Source: Gammaproteobacteria bacterium (lineage in GTDB: Bacteria > Pseudomonadota > Gammaproteobacteria > RBG-16-57-12). From it: a stretch of DNA of 52,229 bases. The position numbers and the translations under genes were made by a program. Each line of letters starts with the position of its first letter. Within the stretch, counting starts at the first letter, position 1. Shown here one piece after another: positions 51,890 to 52,229 of the stretch. The stretch is from contig JAFLJP010000159.1 in the NCBI GenBank assembly GCA_022712945.1, positions 1-52,229 on the forward strand, given 5' to 3'. Under the pieces are notes generated by a model. It did no database searches and was not told where the DNA came from. It saw only the letters and a list, made by a program, of their open reading frames with translations.

Positions 51890-52028
51890 GTAACTACTCA
51901 CCCCATATATAAACGATAATTTTCTCGACACACTTTTAGCGGAAAAAATAGTGAGGCACCCACACTATAAAATAACCCATCTTCATTCCAAGCGTCGCAG
52001 CCACTCACATCTCATCCTAACCTCACGA
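51890..52028. repeat. 139-bp tandem repeat, copy 1
   Basis: Begins GTAACTACTCACCCCATATA and ends CTAACCTCACGA. It differs from copy 2 at about six positions. No open frame runs through it. Confidence 0.92.
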
Positions 52029-52167
52029 GTAACTACTCACCCCATATATAAACGATAATCTTCTTGACACACTTTTAGCGGAAAAAACAGTGAGGCACCC
52101 ACACTATAAAATAACCCCTCTTCATTCCAAACGTCGCAGCCACTCACATCTCATCCTAACCTCACGA
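52029..52167. repeat. 139-bp tandem repeat, copy 2
   Basis: Directly abuts copy 1 with the same length and order. The sequence after 52167 does not start a third full copy, so the array ends here on the right side, although the window stops 62 bases later. Confidence 0.92.
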
Positions 52168-52229
52168 TACTCATTCCATCCATAGTCACCTATTTCAGCC
52201 TGATGCATCACCCCACAAGCCCGAAAAAA

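Noticed and set aside
51890..52167. CRISPR array
   Set aside because: Repeat unit is 139 bp, directly abutting, with no spacers and no cas genes.

Overview
This window reads as chromosomal DNA of a gammaproteobacterium that respires and probably exchanges electrons with solids or partners outside the cell. The lineage call rests on a Crp very close to the enterobacterial protein with an OsmC-like gene (yhfA-like) divergent from it, and on SpeD, Coq7, HemF, SelD, MnmH, RplM-RpsI and a complete ccmABCDEFGHI operon, all of gammaproteobacterial type. I cannot name the genus. No tRNA, rRNA or CRISPR array is visible.

Layout. 1-6945: a PAS-domain sigma-54 activator (cut by the left edge) faces a four-gene operon, hoxX-hcnABC, across a 464-bp gap that holds a good -24/-12 promoter and an inverted repeat. 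HoxX-type enzymes release CO from formyl-tetrahydrofolate and HcnABC makes HCN from glycine, so the operon should produce two diatomic ligands or poisons together. 7185-9355: selD-mnmH (selenouridine tRNA modification). 9544-10500: an M15-like peptidase without a signal peptide followed by a lipoprotein, a possible effector/immunity pair. 10642-14608: five tightly packed exported redox proteins (Met-rich lipoprotein, barrel protein, two thioredoxins, a monohaem cytochrome). 14612-24114: housekeeping genes (crp, OsmC, VOC protein, speD, mtnD, chemoreceptor, coq7, glcF-like, ferredoxin, hydrolase, rplM-rpsI).

24294-38483 is the most unusual part. It holds a porin, three NHL-propeller lipoproteins, a tetrahaem cytochrome resembling OmcE-type nanowire subunits, a parvulin-type isomerase, a large Ser/Gly-rich outer-membrane barrel, three trihaem c7-like cytochromes, a blue-copper lipoprotein, and a ResB/CcsA (System II) pair with a TPR protein and a TlpA-like thioredoxin. 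It looks like a self-contained extracellular electron transfer locus carrying its own haem-attachment machinery. Directly behind it is the full System I ccm operon (39145-46310), so two different cytochrome c maturation systems lie side by side. Two exported two-component-regulator-propeller proteins follow (46487-48935), ending at a strong terminator.

49054-51214 carries leftward genes: a rhodanese lipoprotein, a DUF218/YdcF-like membrane protein and hemF. The last kilobase has no convincing gene, but holds a candidate sigma-54-dependent small RNA (about 51411-51546) with a C-rich loop and a classical terminator, and a 139-bp tandem repeat at the right edge.
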